Shown: piece after piece, positions 56,367 to 64,000 of the stretch
Layout of the letters: the number at the start of each line of letters is the position of its first letter
Position numbering within the stretch: the stretch's first letter is position 1
Assembly (NCBI RefSeq): GCF_017948405.1
Contig: NZ_CP072844.1
Span: 682,001-746,000, forward strand
Direction of reading: 5' to 3'
Source of the DNA: Psychrosphaera aestuarii
Lineage (GTDB): Bacteria; Pseudomonadota; Gammaproteobacteria; Enterobacterales; Alteromonadaceae
Length of the DNA: 64,000 nt
Program-made: the position numbers and the translations under genes
Notes under the pieces: generated by a model
What the model was told of the DNA's origin: nothing
The model's database searches: none
The model's input: the letters and a program-made list of their open reading frames with translations, nothing else

Positions 56367-57215
56367 ATGAATCAAAGAGTAGGCATTATTGGTGGTGGTT
56401 TCGTTGGCCGAGCATTAGCAGAGTCATTAAACAAGTCAAAATACAAGGTTAAGCTGTCTTTTAGGTCAAATAAGCCAGAATCATTGATTTTAGGGGTTGA
56501 ATATTATTATTGTGATGTTCAAGAGTCCACGATAAAAGCTGAGGATCCTTTATTTGAAGTCGATTCACTCGTTATTTGTATTCCCCCAGGGTTTCGTCAG
56601 GATATGGGTGATTCTTATACAGCCAAGATAAAATCCTTAGTCGAAAAGGCCGAAAGTAGTAATGTCAAACAGGTTATTTTTACAAGTTCAATTGGAATTT
56701 ATTCTAAAGACGGTATTAATGATGAAAATACTGACCTCGACTTGTCTGTAAATAAGGTGAGGGTCTTACACAGCGCGGAACAGACGGTTTTACAAAGTAG
56801 GTTACAATATAAACAGGTGTTAAGATTAGGTGGACTCATTGGCGGTAGTCGTCATCCAGGACGATTTAAAGTACCTATTACCCAAACGAATGCTAATGAA
56901 GCGGTAAACATGGTGATGTTACAAGATGTGGTTGGTTCAATTGAAACTGTCATTGAAGATATAAAGAATAACGAAGTATCGCCACAGGCAATTTTAAACG
57001 TTGTTGCACCGCACCATCCAAATAAGCAAAGCTTCTATCGTTATGCTAGGCAAAAGTTAAATACGCTAGATGGAATGCCTATTATTAACGACTACCAACC
57101 AGCAGATGAAACTCAGAATAATAGTGGCCCAATTGGGCGTGTGGTGCAGGGTGATCAAATTACCAAGGTGTTTGCTTTTACGTATCAGGTAGACAGCTTT
57201 TTTACCGCTTTTTAA
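56367..57215 (+). CDS. NAD(P)-binding epimerase-like protein (YeeZ-like)
   Basis: 282 residues from the ATG at 56367 (MNQRVGIIGGGFVGRALAES). An upstream reading that overlaps the GNAT-thioesterase gene is not favoured. The Rossmann motif GIIGGGFVGR and the later VIFTSSIGIYS resemble atypical short-chain reductases such as YeeZ. A full Tyr-xxx-Lys pair is not evident, so catalysis is uncertain. It begins one base after the preceding stop, so the two are translationally linked. Confidence 0.8.
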   Translation: MNQRVGIIGGGFVGRALAESLNKSKYKVKLSFRSNKPESLILGVEYYYCDVQESTIKAEDPLFEVDSLVICIPPGFRQDMGDSYTAKIKSLVEKAESSNVKQVIFTSSIGIYSKDGINDENTDLDLSVNKVRVLHSAEQTVLQSRLQYKQVLRLGGLIGGSRHPGRFKVPITQTNANEAVNMVMLQDVVGSIETVIEDIKNNEVSPQAILNVVAPHHPNKQSFYRYARQKLNTLDGMPIINDYQPADETQNNSGPIGRVVQGDQITKVFAFTYQVDSFFTAF

Positions 57216-57231
57216 TTGTCTTGGTTACGAC

Positions 57232-57678
57232 TTAACGATGTTTAGCTAAATATTTATCGAGTTGGTTGGCAAACTGTTGCTTATCTTTGTCGCCATATTT
57301 AGCTTGGCCACCTGATTGCACGCCACTTGCTCTCATGGTGTCCATAAAGTCTCTAATGTTCAGTCGCTGTTTTATGTTTTCAGTAGTGTAAAGTTCGCCC
57401 CTTGGGTTTAACGCAATGGCTTTTTTATCAATGACTTCTGATGCTAACGGTATATCAGCGGTGATCACTAAATCGCCTTCCTGAGCTTGCTCAACTATAT
57501 AGTTATCGGCGACATCAAAACCTGAACTTACTTGCATGCTTTTTATTACTAACGATGGAGGAGTGGCGATGTATTGATTTGCCACTAAAATAAGTGGTGT
57601 TTTAGTGCGCTCGGCAGCTTTAAACAATATTTCTTTTACAGGCACTGGACAAGCGTCTGCATCTACCCAAATAGTCAT
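57232..57678 (-). CDS. yaiI: YaiI/YqxD-family protein (DUF188)
   Basis: 148 residues. The PIN-like pattern [18 protein letters not shown] is diagnostic, followed by [22 protein letters not shown] and a C-terminal block with [14 protein letters not shown]. The acidic residues of a PIN nuclease are present in part. Function unknown. It is convergent with the epimerase-like gene. Confidence 0.92.
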   Translation of the reverse strand: MTIWVDADACPVPVKEILFKAAERTKTPLILVANQYIATPPSLVIKSMQVSSGFDVADNYIVEQAQEGDLVITADIPLASEVIDKKAIALNPRGELYTTENIKQRLNIRDFMDTMRASGVQSGGQAKYGDKDKQQFANQLDKYLAKHR

Positions 57679-57796
57679 GGTATGGTCTCTTGCTAATTAT
57701 GGCTGCAGTGTATGTTATTCGTTAGAAGCTTGCAAAACAGAAATGCCACCAAAAAATAACAATCTTTTGTAAGATATCGCGTTAAAAGGCAATGAT

Positions 57797-58888
57797 ATGA
57801 AATTAATCAAAATCATTCTGCAATCTCTATGGCTATTTGCCCTGCTTAGCTCATATAATTGCCAAGCGTTGTCTAATTTATCAAATGACATGAAGGATTT
57901 TATGCTCGATTTTAAGCGTGAACCACAGTTTAGTAAGTTTATCTCTGAGACGATAGAGCCCTTTTGGGAGCGTTACGCAACGCCAGGTCAGTTCATTAAC
58001 CGTCAAGGTTTAACCATTCATTTTGTTGAAGTTGGTAACGATGACGCGTCACACACAATTGTGATTTCCCCGGGTCGAGTTGAAGGTTATCTAAAATATA
58101 AAGAGCTCGCTTTTGATTTTGTTTCGCAAGGCTTTAGAGTCTTTATTATTGATCATCAAGGGCAGGGCTTATCATCTCGCCTATTAGTAAATCGCGAAAA
58201 AGGCCATGTACAACACTTTGACGATTATTCTAGTGATTTTAATCAGTTTTTAACTGAGATTGTTGAGCCGAAAGTGGTGGGTAGTTTGTCTTTAGTTGCT
58301 CATTCTATGGGATCTGCAATTGCACTAAGATATTTGCAAACACATCAACACAAGATCAATAAAGCTATTTTTTCATCGCCAATGTGGGGGTTGCCGACTG
58401 GACCCATTCCTGCGACGGTGTTAAAGCCTATGGTAAAATCAGCGGCATGGCTGGTTGAGCAGGTTAAGCCACAAAGCCCTTACTTTGTGGGAAGCATGGA
58501 TTATGAAGCTTTACCGTTTGATAGTAATCCTCTTACTCACTGCAAAGTGCGCTATCAGTATTTTCGAGATACCTACGAGAAAAATCCAGACTTGAAGCTC
58601 GGCGGTATTACCTACAGCTGGGTATTAGCGTCTATTAACGCTTTAGACAAAGCGTATGAGCAATTAGACCGGGTGAATATTCCTGTGATGGTATTTCAAG
58701 CCGGCGATGACAATGTGGTTGATAACAGTGCGCAAGATAAATTTTGTGAACGCTTAAAAGAAGTCGGGAACGAGTGTGAAACAGGTGTGCCTATCGTTAT
58801 GAAAGGTGCTCGTCACGAAATATTTATAGAACAAGATACTATACGCAATAAGGCGCTGAGCAAGGTGCTTAAGTTTATAAGAGAATAA
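57797..58888 (+). CDS. Exported alpha/beta hydrolase, lysophospholipase PldB-like
   Basis: 363 residues with a signal peptide (cleavage near residue 25, NCQA). The fold shows VISPGRVEGYLKYKELAFDF, IIDHQGQGLSSR, the nucleophile serine in LVAHSMGSAIAL, the acid in FQAGDDNVVDN and the histidine in KGARHEIFIE. The pattern RNKALSKVLKFI at the end is typical of PldB. PldB of Escherichia coli is inner-membrane; here the signal peptide points to the periplasm. Confidence 0.87.
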   Translation: MKLIKIILQSLWLFALLSSYNCQALSNLSNDMKDFMLDFKREPQFSKFISETIEPFWERYATPGQFINRQGLTIHFVEVGNDDASHTIVISPGRVEGYLKYKELAFDFVSQGFRVFIIDHQGQGLSSRLLVNREKGHVQHFDDYSSDFNQFLTEIVEPKVVGSLSLVAHSMGSAIALRYLQTHQHKINKAIFSSPMWGLPTGPIPATVLKPMVKSAAWLVEQVKPQSPYFVGSMDYEALPFDSNPLTHCKVRYQYFRDTYEKNPDLKLGGITYSWVLASINALDKAYEQLDRVNIPVMVFQAGDDNVVDNSAQDKFCERLKEVGNECETGVPIVMKGARHEIFIEQDTIRNKALSKVLKFIRE

Positions 58889-58895
58889 CACGGCT

Positions 58896-59594
58896 TTACT
58901 CGTACAAAAACTTGGCTTCTCTGAACATAACCCAAGATGCAATAACATACTTGTCGTTTGATATTGGCGTCAGTCCTCTGTGGGTGTGTGTAAAGTCACA
59001 AGGCGCTAATATTAGGCTGCCAGTCGCGGGCTTAACTTTGGCTTGTTGATAAAAAAATTCCGTTTCCCCACCATCTGCAATGTCATTTAAATAGAATAAA
59101 ATGAGCAGGCTACGTCTAAGTGAACGCTGAGTTGTGTCGGTTGGATGCGGAAAGTGTTCGGAATGCCAATGTGGGTATCCACCTTGTTGTTTTTGGTATT
59201 TTTGAATATTCAGAATATCGAGTTCGTAAATTCTAGAAGCAATTTGGCTTATTTGTTCGTCTGACAAAGTGTTAACGTGCTCGTGGGATAAGGTTTTAAC
59301 TTCACCGGTATGTGGATCTTGAAATGACGTGGATAGCGCGCCAGTTAATAACATAGGATGCATGCGTACGTATTGCACTAGAGCCTTGAGTAAAGTTTGA
59401 GATAAGGCGTTTTGGATAGGCTGCCAACTTTGGTGATGGTTGATGGTCAGATCAAGACTGTTCTTTTTAGATATATCAACGCCGTTGCCGGTTCTGCCAG
59501 GGTGTTTATTGGCATCATTTTCAAATTGATTAATAATTTGCTGACAGAAATCGGGTGATAATGCATTTTTAAACTCTAAAATAAACTGACTCAT
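58896..59594 (-). CDS. 2-oxoglutarate/Fe(II) oxygenase, prolyl hydroxylase-like
   Basis: 232 residues. The double-stranded helix core is seen in YPHWHSEHF, LLILFYLNDIADGGETEF and GSLILAPCDFTHTHRG. The first metal pair is His144-Ser-Glu146 (HxE rather than the common HxD), the distal histidine is His203 or His205, and Lys215 in NDKYVIASW is the likely 2-oxoglutarate anchor. Substrate unknown. It is convergent with the lysophospholipase gene by seven bases. Confidence 0.82.
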   Translation of the reverse strand: MSQFILEFKNALSPDFCQQIINQFENDANKHPGRTGNGVDISKKNSLDLTINHHQSWQPIQNALSQTLLKALVQYVRMHPMLLTGALSTSFQDPHTGEVKTLSHEHVNTLSDEQISQIASRIYELDILNIQKYQKQQGGYPHWHSEHFPHPTDTTQRSLRRSLLILFYLNDIADGGETEFFYQQAKVKPATGSLILAPCDFTHTHRGLTPISNDKYVIASWVMFREAKFLYE

Positions 59595-59715
59595 ACTGCA
59601 TGCCTTTATTGCTTTTAACTGAGTAATGCACGCAATGTGTCATGTTCTAACATATAATGTCAAAAATTCGAGCCAACAGGCTAGTTAATCTTATAAATTT
59701 AGTGAAGAGAGCAGT

Positions 59716-60180
59716 ATGCTTAACATTGTTTTATTTCAACCAGAAATCCCACCAAACACAGGTAATATCGTACGCTTGTGCGCCAATAGCGGTTTTCAAC
59801 TTCATTTAATTGAGCCGCTGGGTTTTGATCTTGATGAGAAAAAAGTACGTCGAGCAGGACTTGATTATCATGAATTTACTAAAGTAAAGCGCTATCCAAA
59901 CTTTCAAGCTTATGTTGACGCAAACCCTGGTAGTCATTTATATGCCTGCACAACCAAAGGGCAAGGTTATCATAGTGACGTTGCTTACAAGCCTGGCGAT
60001 AGTTTGGTGTTTGGACCAGAAACTAGAGGCCTACCGGACGATGTGTTGGCCTTGATTGGTCAACAAAATTGGGTGAAAATTCCAATGCAACCCGATAGCC
60101 GAAGCATGAACTTATCAAACGCGGTATCGGTATTTGTCTATGAATCATGGCGCCAATTAGGCTACGAAGGGGCAAAGTAA
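59716..60180 (+). CDS. trmL: tRNA (cytidine/uridine-34 2'-O)-methyltransferase
   Basis: 154 residues, the usual SPOUT-family length. It methylates the wobble ribose of two leucine tRNAs. The start [26 protein letters not shown] and the knot residues [15 protein letters not shown] and [22 protein letters not shown] are diagnostic. The ribosome site GAAGAGAG precedes the ATG. Confidence 0.97.
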   Translation: MLNIVLFQPEIPPNTGNIVRLCANSGFQLHLIEPLGFDLDEKKVRRAGLDYHEFTKVKRYPNFQAYVDANPGSHLYACTTKGQGYHSDVAYKPGDSLVFGPETRGLPDDVLALIGQQNWVKIPMQPDSRSMNLSNAVSVFVYESWRQLGYEGAK

Positions 60181-60279
60181 GCTAAAAAACTGATTTAATT
60201 GCTATTTACTTGGCACTTTACTGTACTACATCTATGCTTAATTGACGGTATATTTGGCTTATAGTACGGGAAGAGTGCC

Positions 60280-62250
60280 TTGCTGTTGATCAATCCCCAC
60301 CAAATTTTTAACTTGTTTTACAAGCTACTACATTTCAGCAGTGACCTTGTCGCGCCTGCACTTCTAAAGTCTGATGAACCTCCACAAGTAGAGGAGTCTA
60401 TTAATTTACTCATCACTCACGATACATTCATGATCGTAATTACCTTATTTTTCGCAGTGATCTTTTTAATTGTAATGTACGGTCGTTGGCTCAAAGTAAA
60501 GTTGGCTTTTCAGGCAACAAGCAAACAGTCTTTTATCGATTCACTACTATCAAATACAAAAGAGGGTATTTGGATTGCCAACAAAGATCGAGAAATTGAA
60601 AAGGTAAACGTTGCTTACACAGATATTATGGGTTTTGATGAATCTGAAACAACGGGTAAATGCTTTAAGGTTTTTAAGGACGAAGGTCGAAATTACGAAG
60701 TTGAAAATATTATTTGGCAAGAAGTGGTAAAAACGGGTTTTTGGCACGGTGAAATCTGGACTGTAACTAAAGACGGACATCGAATATCCGTAGATATGTC
60801 AGTGACACGAGTGGCCACAGAACAAAAGTTTACTGGCCAAGTAGACGTAAAATACGTAGGCATGATGTTTGATGTGACTGATCGTAAATATAACGAACGG
60901 GCTTTACATCAACTTGCAACACGAGATCAATTAACTGAGTTGCCGAACCGAACACTATTTGTCGAATATATTAAACACTCTATCGCCACAATTCAGCCGA
61001 CGTTACCGCACTTTGCGGTGGTGTTTATTGATATTGATAATTTTAAAAAAGTTAATGCAAACGTAGGGTTACTGCAAGGCGATACTATTATTGGGCTTGT
61101 AGCAGAGCGTTTACAAAAGCAGTTAGATGCAAGTGTTACGCTCGCTCGATTAGGAGGTGATGAGTTTGCGTTGCTATTGCCAAGTCAATTGTGTGCAAGT
61201 CAGCCAATTAATTATATAGAAAAAGTTATTCATGACATTCAATCATGTTTTGTCGAAACTTTTAGATTAGATGATCATGAAGTTAACCTTACTACGAGCA
61301 TAGGTGTGGCTATTTACCCTACCCATGGCGCGCAGTGTGATGAGTTAATGCGCTGTGCCGATACCGCTCTAAACCGAGTAAAGATTAGCAGTAGAAACGA
61401 TGCCTTAATCTTTGACCATGTGATGGATGATATTTCCTCGGATAATTTAAACGTTGAAAGTGAGTTAGTAGCGGCCATCAACGGAAATGAGTTATCAGTG
61501 CACTACCAGCCTTTATTTCATTCAAAACAAGATCAAATATATGGATTTGAAGCCTTAGTCCGTTGGAATAGCAAAACTCGAGGTGTAGTACCTCCCGGTC
61601 AGTTTATCCACATTGCAGAGCAAAATGGACTAATAAGACAGGTTGACTTTTTAGTATTAAAAGAGGCGTTTGCCGCCGCTGAACGGTGGGATGAGTTGGG
61701 TTTGATGCGGGGCCGAATCGCGGTGAACATTTCGTCAGTAAACTTTCAGCAAGCTGAATTTGTCAGTCACATCAAAAAGCTAGTCGCTGATGTAAACGGT
61801 AACTGTAAGAATATCGAATTAGAGCTGACTGAAACCGCTATGATGATAGATGCGGATACCGTTGCAAAAAACATTTCAATTTTAAAAAGCATGGGGTTCA
61901 CCATTGCGTTAGATGACTTTGGTACCGGGTTTAGCTCACTTGGCCACTTAAAACAATTTGATATTGATAAAGTTAAAATAGATCGCTCTTTTATTCACGA
62001 AATAGAGTTTAATGAGCAAGACCGAAATATAGCATCGGTAATTATACAGCTGGCGCACCATTTGCGACTTGATGTGGTTGCAGAGGGTATAGAGAACGAG
62101 CAACAAGCTTATTTGTTGCATGTTATGGGATGTCACCGTATGCAAGGGTATTTATTTAGTCGCCCGCTTACGGAGCCTAAGTTGATAGAATTTTTAAAAA
62201 GTGAAGAAAAAAATGTTATGGGCTTGTCAAAACGAATAAAAGTGAGTTAG
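60280..62250 (+). CDS. Membrane-anchored PAS-GGDEF-EAL protein (c-di-GMP turnover)
   Basis: Up to 656 residues. A single membrane helix (about 50-70) is followed by a PAS domain (about 85-200), GGDEF (RLGGDEFAL, intact) and EAL (GFEALVRWN, the acidic ELTETAMM and DDFGTGFSSLG, all intact). Both active sites look complete, so the protein could make or break c-di-GMP; which dominates cannot be seen. The start is uncertain: TTG at 60280 or 60286 after GGAAGAG. The next gene follows in the same direction after eight bases. Confidence 0.9.
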   Translation: MLLINPHQIFNLFYKLLHFSSDLVAPALLKSDEPPQVEESINLLITHDTFMIVITLFFAVIFLIVMYGRWLKVKLAFQATSKQSFIDSLLSNTKEGIWIANKDREIEKVNVAYTDIMGFDESETTGKCFKVFKDEGRNYEVENIIWQEVVKTGFWHGEIWTVTKDGHRISVDMSVTRVATEQKFTGQVDVKYVGMMFDVTDRKYNERALHQLATRDQLTELPNRTLFVEYIKHSIATIQPTLPHFAVVFIDIDNFKKVNANVGLLQGDTIIGLVAERLQKQLDASVTLARLGGDEFALLLPSQLCASQPINYIEKVIHDIQSCFVETFRLDDHEVNLTTSIGVAIYPTHGAQCDELMRCADTALNRVKISSRNDALIFDHVMDDISSDNLNVESELVAAINGNELSVHYQPLFHSKQDQIYGFEALVRWNSKTRGVVPPGQFIHIAEQNGLIRQVDFLVLKEAFAAAERWDELGLMRGRIAVNISSVNFQQAEFVSHIKKLVADVNGNCKNIELELTETAMMIDADTVAKNISILKSMGFTIALDDFGTGFSSLGHLKQFDIDKVKIDRSFIHEIEFNEQDRNIASVIIQLAHHLRLDVVAEGIENEQQAYLLHVMGCHRMQGYLFSRPLTEPKLIEFLKSEEKNVMGLSKRIKVS

Positions 62251-62258
62251 GAATTTAC

Positions 62259-64000
62259 ATGGAGCTTTTGGGTTTATTGAATACTCTGTTTGGCGTTAAT
62301 CTTGTTATTGCCTGTATGATACTCGCGCTTATTTTATGTTTAAAAAAACATGAGTATTGGTTAGGCTTTTTATCCAACATTTTAGCAGCTAGTTATTGTT
62401 TTTGTGCCACACAAGGCATTCTTTCGCCTGACTACCTTCCTGTTTTACTGTTAGCTTCTGTTGCAGCCGCACTGTTTTCTATCCCCCTGATTTGGAAAGA
62501 TATGTTGTTTAACATTGTAGACCATGCTTATCAGTGGACGTTTTTATTGATAGTGGTCGGCGTTTTAACGATTAATCAGCTGCTACTAAATCAAATCGTC
62601 CTCTTTTTAGGTGCATCCATTTTAGTGTCTGCGATTATATTATTTAGAAGTATCCATCAGCATGGAGCGCTGATTCGACGGTTAAATATCGTGAGTAATG
62701 AGTTGGAGAGAGCGTCATTTAAAGTAGGGTTTGATCTTTCTACAGGCTTACCGAATAAAAACGGATTTGAAGAACGTATCGATAAATGGATATATGTAAA
62801 TCCTAAAGTTAAAGTCAATATCGTTGCATTTAAGCTAACTCGCTTTGCGGAGCTGAACCGATTGATTGGTCATAACAATGCTGATTTGGTCAAGCTTCAG
62901 TTGGTAAGCCGAATTCGTAAAAAGTTAGAAAGTGTCGCAGAGATTATTCTTCTAAATGATGATAATGGAGAGGCTTATTTCGCCAGCGTTGGCGGTGTAG
63001 ACTTTGTGGTCGCAATACGCGAAGACTTAAATAATTACGCAACCGAAAATATTATTAGTTTGTTAAACGGGAGTGTTAACGAACCCATCGTTGTGGACTC
63101 TACCGCAGTGGATGTTGGTATAGAGTTTGGAGTTTCATGTTATCCGGAACAAGGCAATGCCGTAAGTAGTTTAATCGAAAATGCATTTTTAGCGATGAAC
63201 CAAGCACATGAAACGAATAGTTCTATTTATTTTGATACTGCGCAGCACACCAAACTCATCAATAAAAAAACCATCATAGTTCAGTTAAAAGAAGACTTCG
63301 ACTTAGGGCGATTCAGTGTTTATGTCCAACCACAAGTTAATATCAAAACTAGGGAAATAATTGGTGGTGAGCTGTTGGTTCGCTGGAATCGGGAAGGAGA
63401 GGGCATCGTTACAGCGAAAGAGTTTATTAGCTTAGCGGAGCAATCAGGAATTATATATCAACTCAATATGTGGACAATAGAAAAGGCGATTCAAACGCTG
63501 GCCTCGATGAAAGCTGATGGTTTAGAGCAGACCTTATCGGTAAACGTCTCAAACCGAGAGTTATTACAATCCCATATGGTGGAGTCTATTTTAAATTTGT
63601 TAGACGAGTATATGGTTCCACCAGAGCAATTAATAATTGAAATAAAAGAGTCTGCTTTTGCTGAAAATAAATCCAAAGCATTAAAAGTGGCTAGATTGCT
63701 CCAACAATCAGGGGTTAAAGTGGCGATTGATGATTTTGGTAAAGACTTTACGGCGATAGAAACATTTAATCACTTTATGCCACACTACTTAAAAATAGAC
63801 TGTCGCCATATCTCTGACAGTAATAAAGGTAGTCAGCTTAACACCTATACTAATGCGATAATCGGCGTCGCTAAGTCACTAAAAATACCTGTGGTAGCCC
63901 ATGGCATTGAGTCTGAGCAAACTGAACAACAACTTTTGGATTTAGAGTGCGAAATGGGCCAAGGCTTTTTTTACAGTAAACCTTTTGAGTTGGTTGGCTT
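62259..64000 (+). CDS. Membrane GGDEF-EAL protein with degenerate GGDEF (partial, runs off the edge)
   Basis: An ATG at 62259 with TAGGAA upstream opens a frame that is open to the window end (at least 580 residues). About five membrane helices span residues 5-140. The GGDEF box reads GGVDF, so cyclase activity is unlikely. The EAL part has GELLVRWN for EAL, EIKES and a DDFGKDF in place of DDFGTG, with the conserved lysine and glutamate regions LKIDCRH and AHGIES. Phosphodiesterase activity is doubtful but not excluded. It starts eight bases after the intact GGDEF-EAL gene, so the pair may act together, with this one as a binding partner. Confidence 0.88.
   Translation, partial: MELLGLLNTLFGVNLVIACMILALILCLKKHEYWLGFLSNILAASYCFCATQGILSPDYLPVLLLASVAAALFSIPLIWKDMLFNIVDHAYQWTFLLIVVGVLTINQLLLNQIVLFLGASILVSAIILFRSIHQHGALIRRLNIVSNELERASFKVGFDLSTGLPNKNGFEERIDKWIYVNPKVKVNIVAFKLTRFAELNRLIGHNNADLVKLQLVSRIRKKLESVAEIILLNDDNGEAYFASVGGVDFVVAIREDLNNYATENIISLLNGSVNEPIVVDSTAVDVGIEFGVSCYPEQGNAVSSLIENAFLAMNQAHETNSSIYFDTAQHTKLINKKTIIVQLKEDFDLGRFSVYVQPQVNIKTREIIGGELLVRWNREGEGIVTAKEFISLAEQSGIIYQLNMWTIEKAIQTLASMKADGLEQTLSVNVSNRELLQSHMVESILNLLDEYMVPPEQLIIEIKESAFAENKSKALKVARLLQQSGVKVAIDDFGKDFTAIETFNHFMPHYLKIDCRHISDSNKGSQLNTYTNAIIGVAKSLKIPVVAHGIESEQTEQQLLDLECEMGQGFFYSKPFELVG

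Overview
The window reads as a chromosome segment of a marine gammaproteobacterium of the Alteromonadales type (Colwellia/Thalassotalea-like). This is inferred from gene content: an acs locus next to a CrbS/CrbR-type two-component system, a DcaP-like porin, a CadC-like winged-helix/TPR regulator, a CsgG-DUF4810-DUF799 lipoprotein operon, an rph-pyrE pair and several GGDEF/EAL proteins. The base composition looks AT-rich. I see no rRNA, tRNA or CRISPR array.

Layout. 1-6.1 kb: the acetate-switch module, made of a CrbS-like kinase (broken by an apparent one-base frameshift), a CrbR-like regulator, acetyl-CoA synthetase and a divergent porin. 6.1-14.4 kb: an exported protein of unknown function, a YceI protein, a divergent acyltransferase/LytTR pair, an M28 peptidase, cytidine deaminase and a membrane protein. 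14.4-21.5 kb: a methyltransferase-HNH fusion, exported proteins and lipoproteins, a CadC-like regulator and an LRAT-domain protein. 21.5-32 kb: an FMN-binding glutamate synthase, the CsgG lipoprotein operon, YqhD, a universal stress protein, HtpX, a decayed solute-binding-protein gene and a CocE-type hydrolase. 32.1-34.5 kb: a 771-residue protein with FtsZ/tubulin-like nucleotide-binding motifs.

34.54-47.16 kb is a genomic island of about 12.6 kb inserted at the 3' end of yicC. Its ends are an 18/21 imperfect direct repeat. Both copies encode the last residues of YicC (QIQNIE-stop) and differ only by three synonymous transitions. The island carries a tyrosine integrase (frameshifted), repeated GGTTACTA sites beside the integrase and one similar site at the far end, a type I restriction-modification operon (hsdM-hsdS-FRG protein-hsdR, all overlapping), a PD-(D/E)XK protein, a DUF4145 protein and an unknown gene. 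The FRG-domain protein between hsdS and hsdR ends in a segment clearly related to the C-terminal tail of the neighbouring HsdR. This suggests that it docks on the restriction complex.

47.1-64 kb returns to core genes: yicC, a CsdA-type RNA helicase, rph, pyrE, a proline iminopeptidase, dtd, a small membrane protein preceded by an 11-copy CAAAA repeat, a YiiD-like acyltransferase/thioesterase fusion, yaiI, a lysophospholipase, a 2-oxoglutarate oxygenase, trmL and two tandem GGDEF/EAL proteins. The second of these runs off the right edge.

The best candidates for undescribed biology are the FRG protein with an HsdR tail, the FtsZ/tubulin-like protein and the methyltransferase-HNH fusion. Three genes carry single-base frameshifts, two of them clearly in short homopolymers, so assembly polishing errors should be excluded before any is called a pseudogene.
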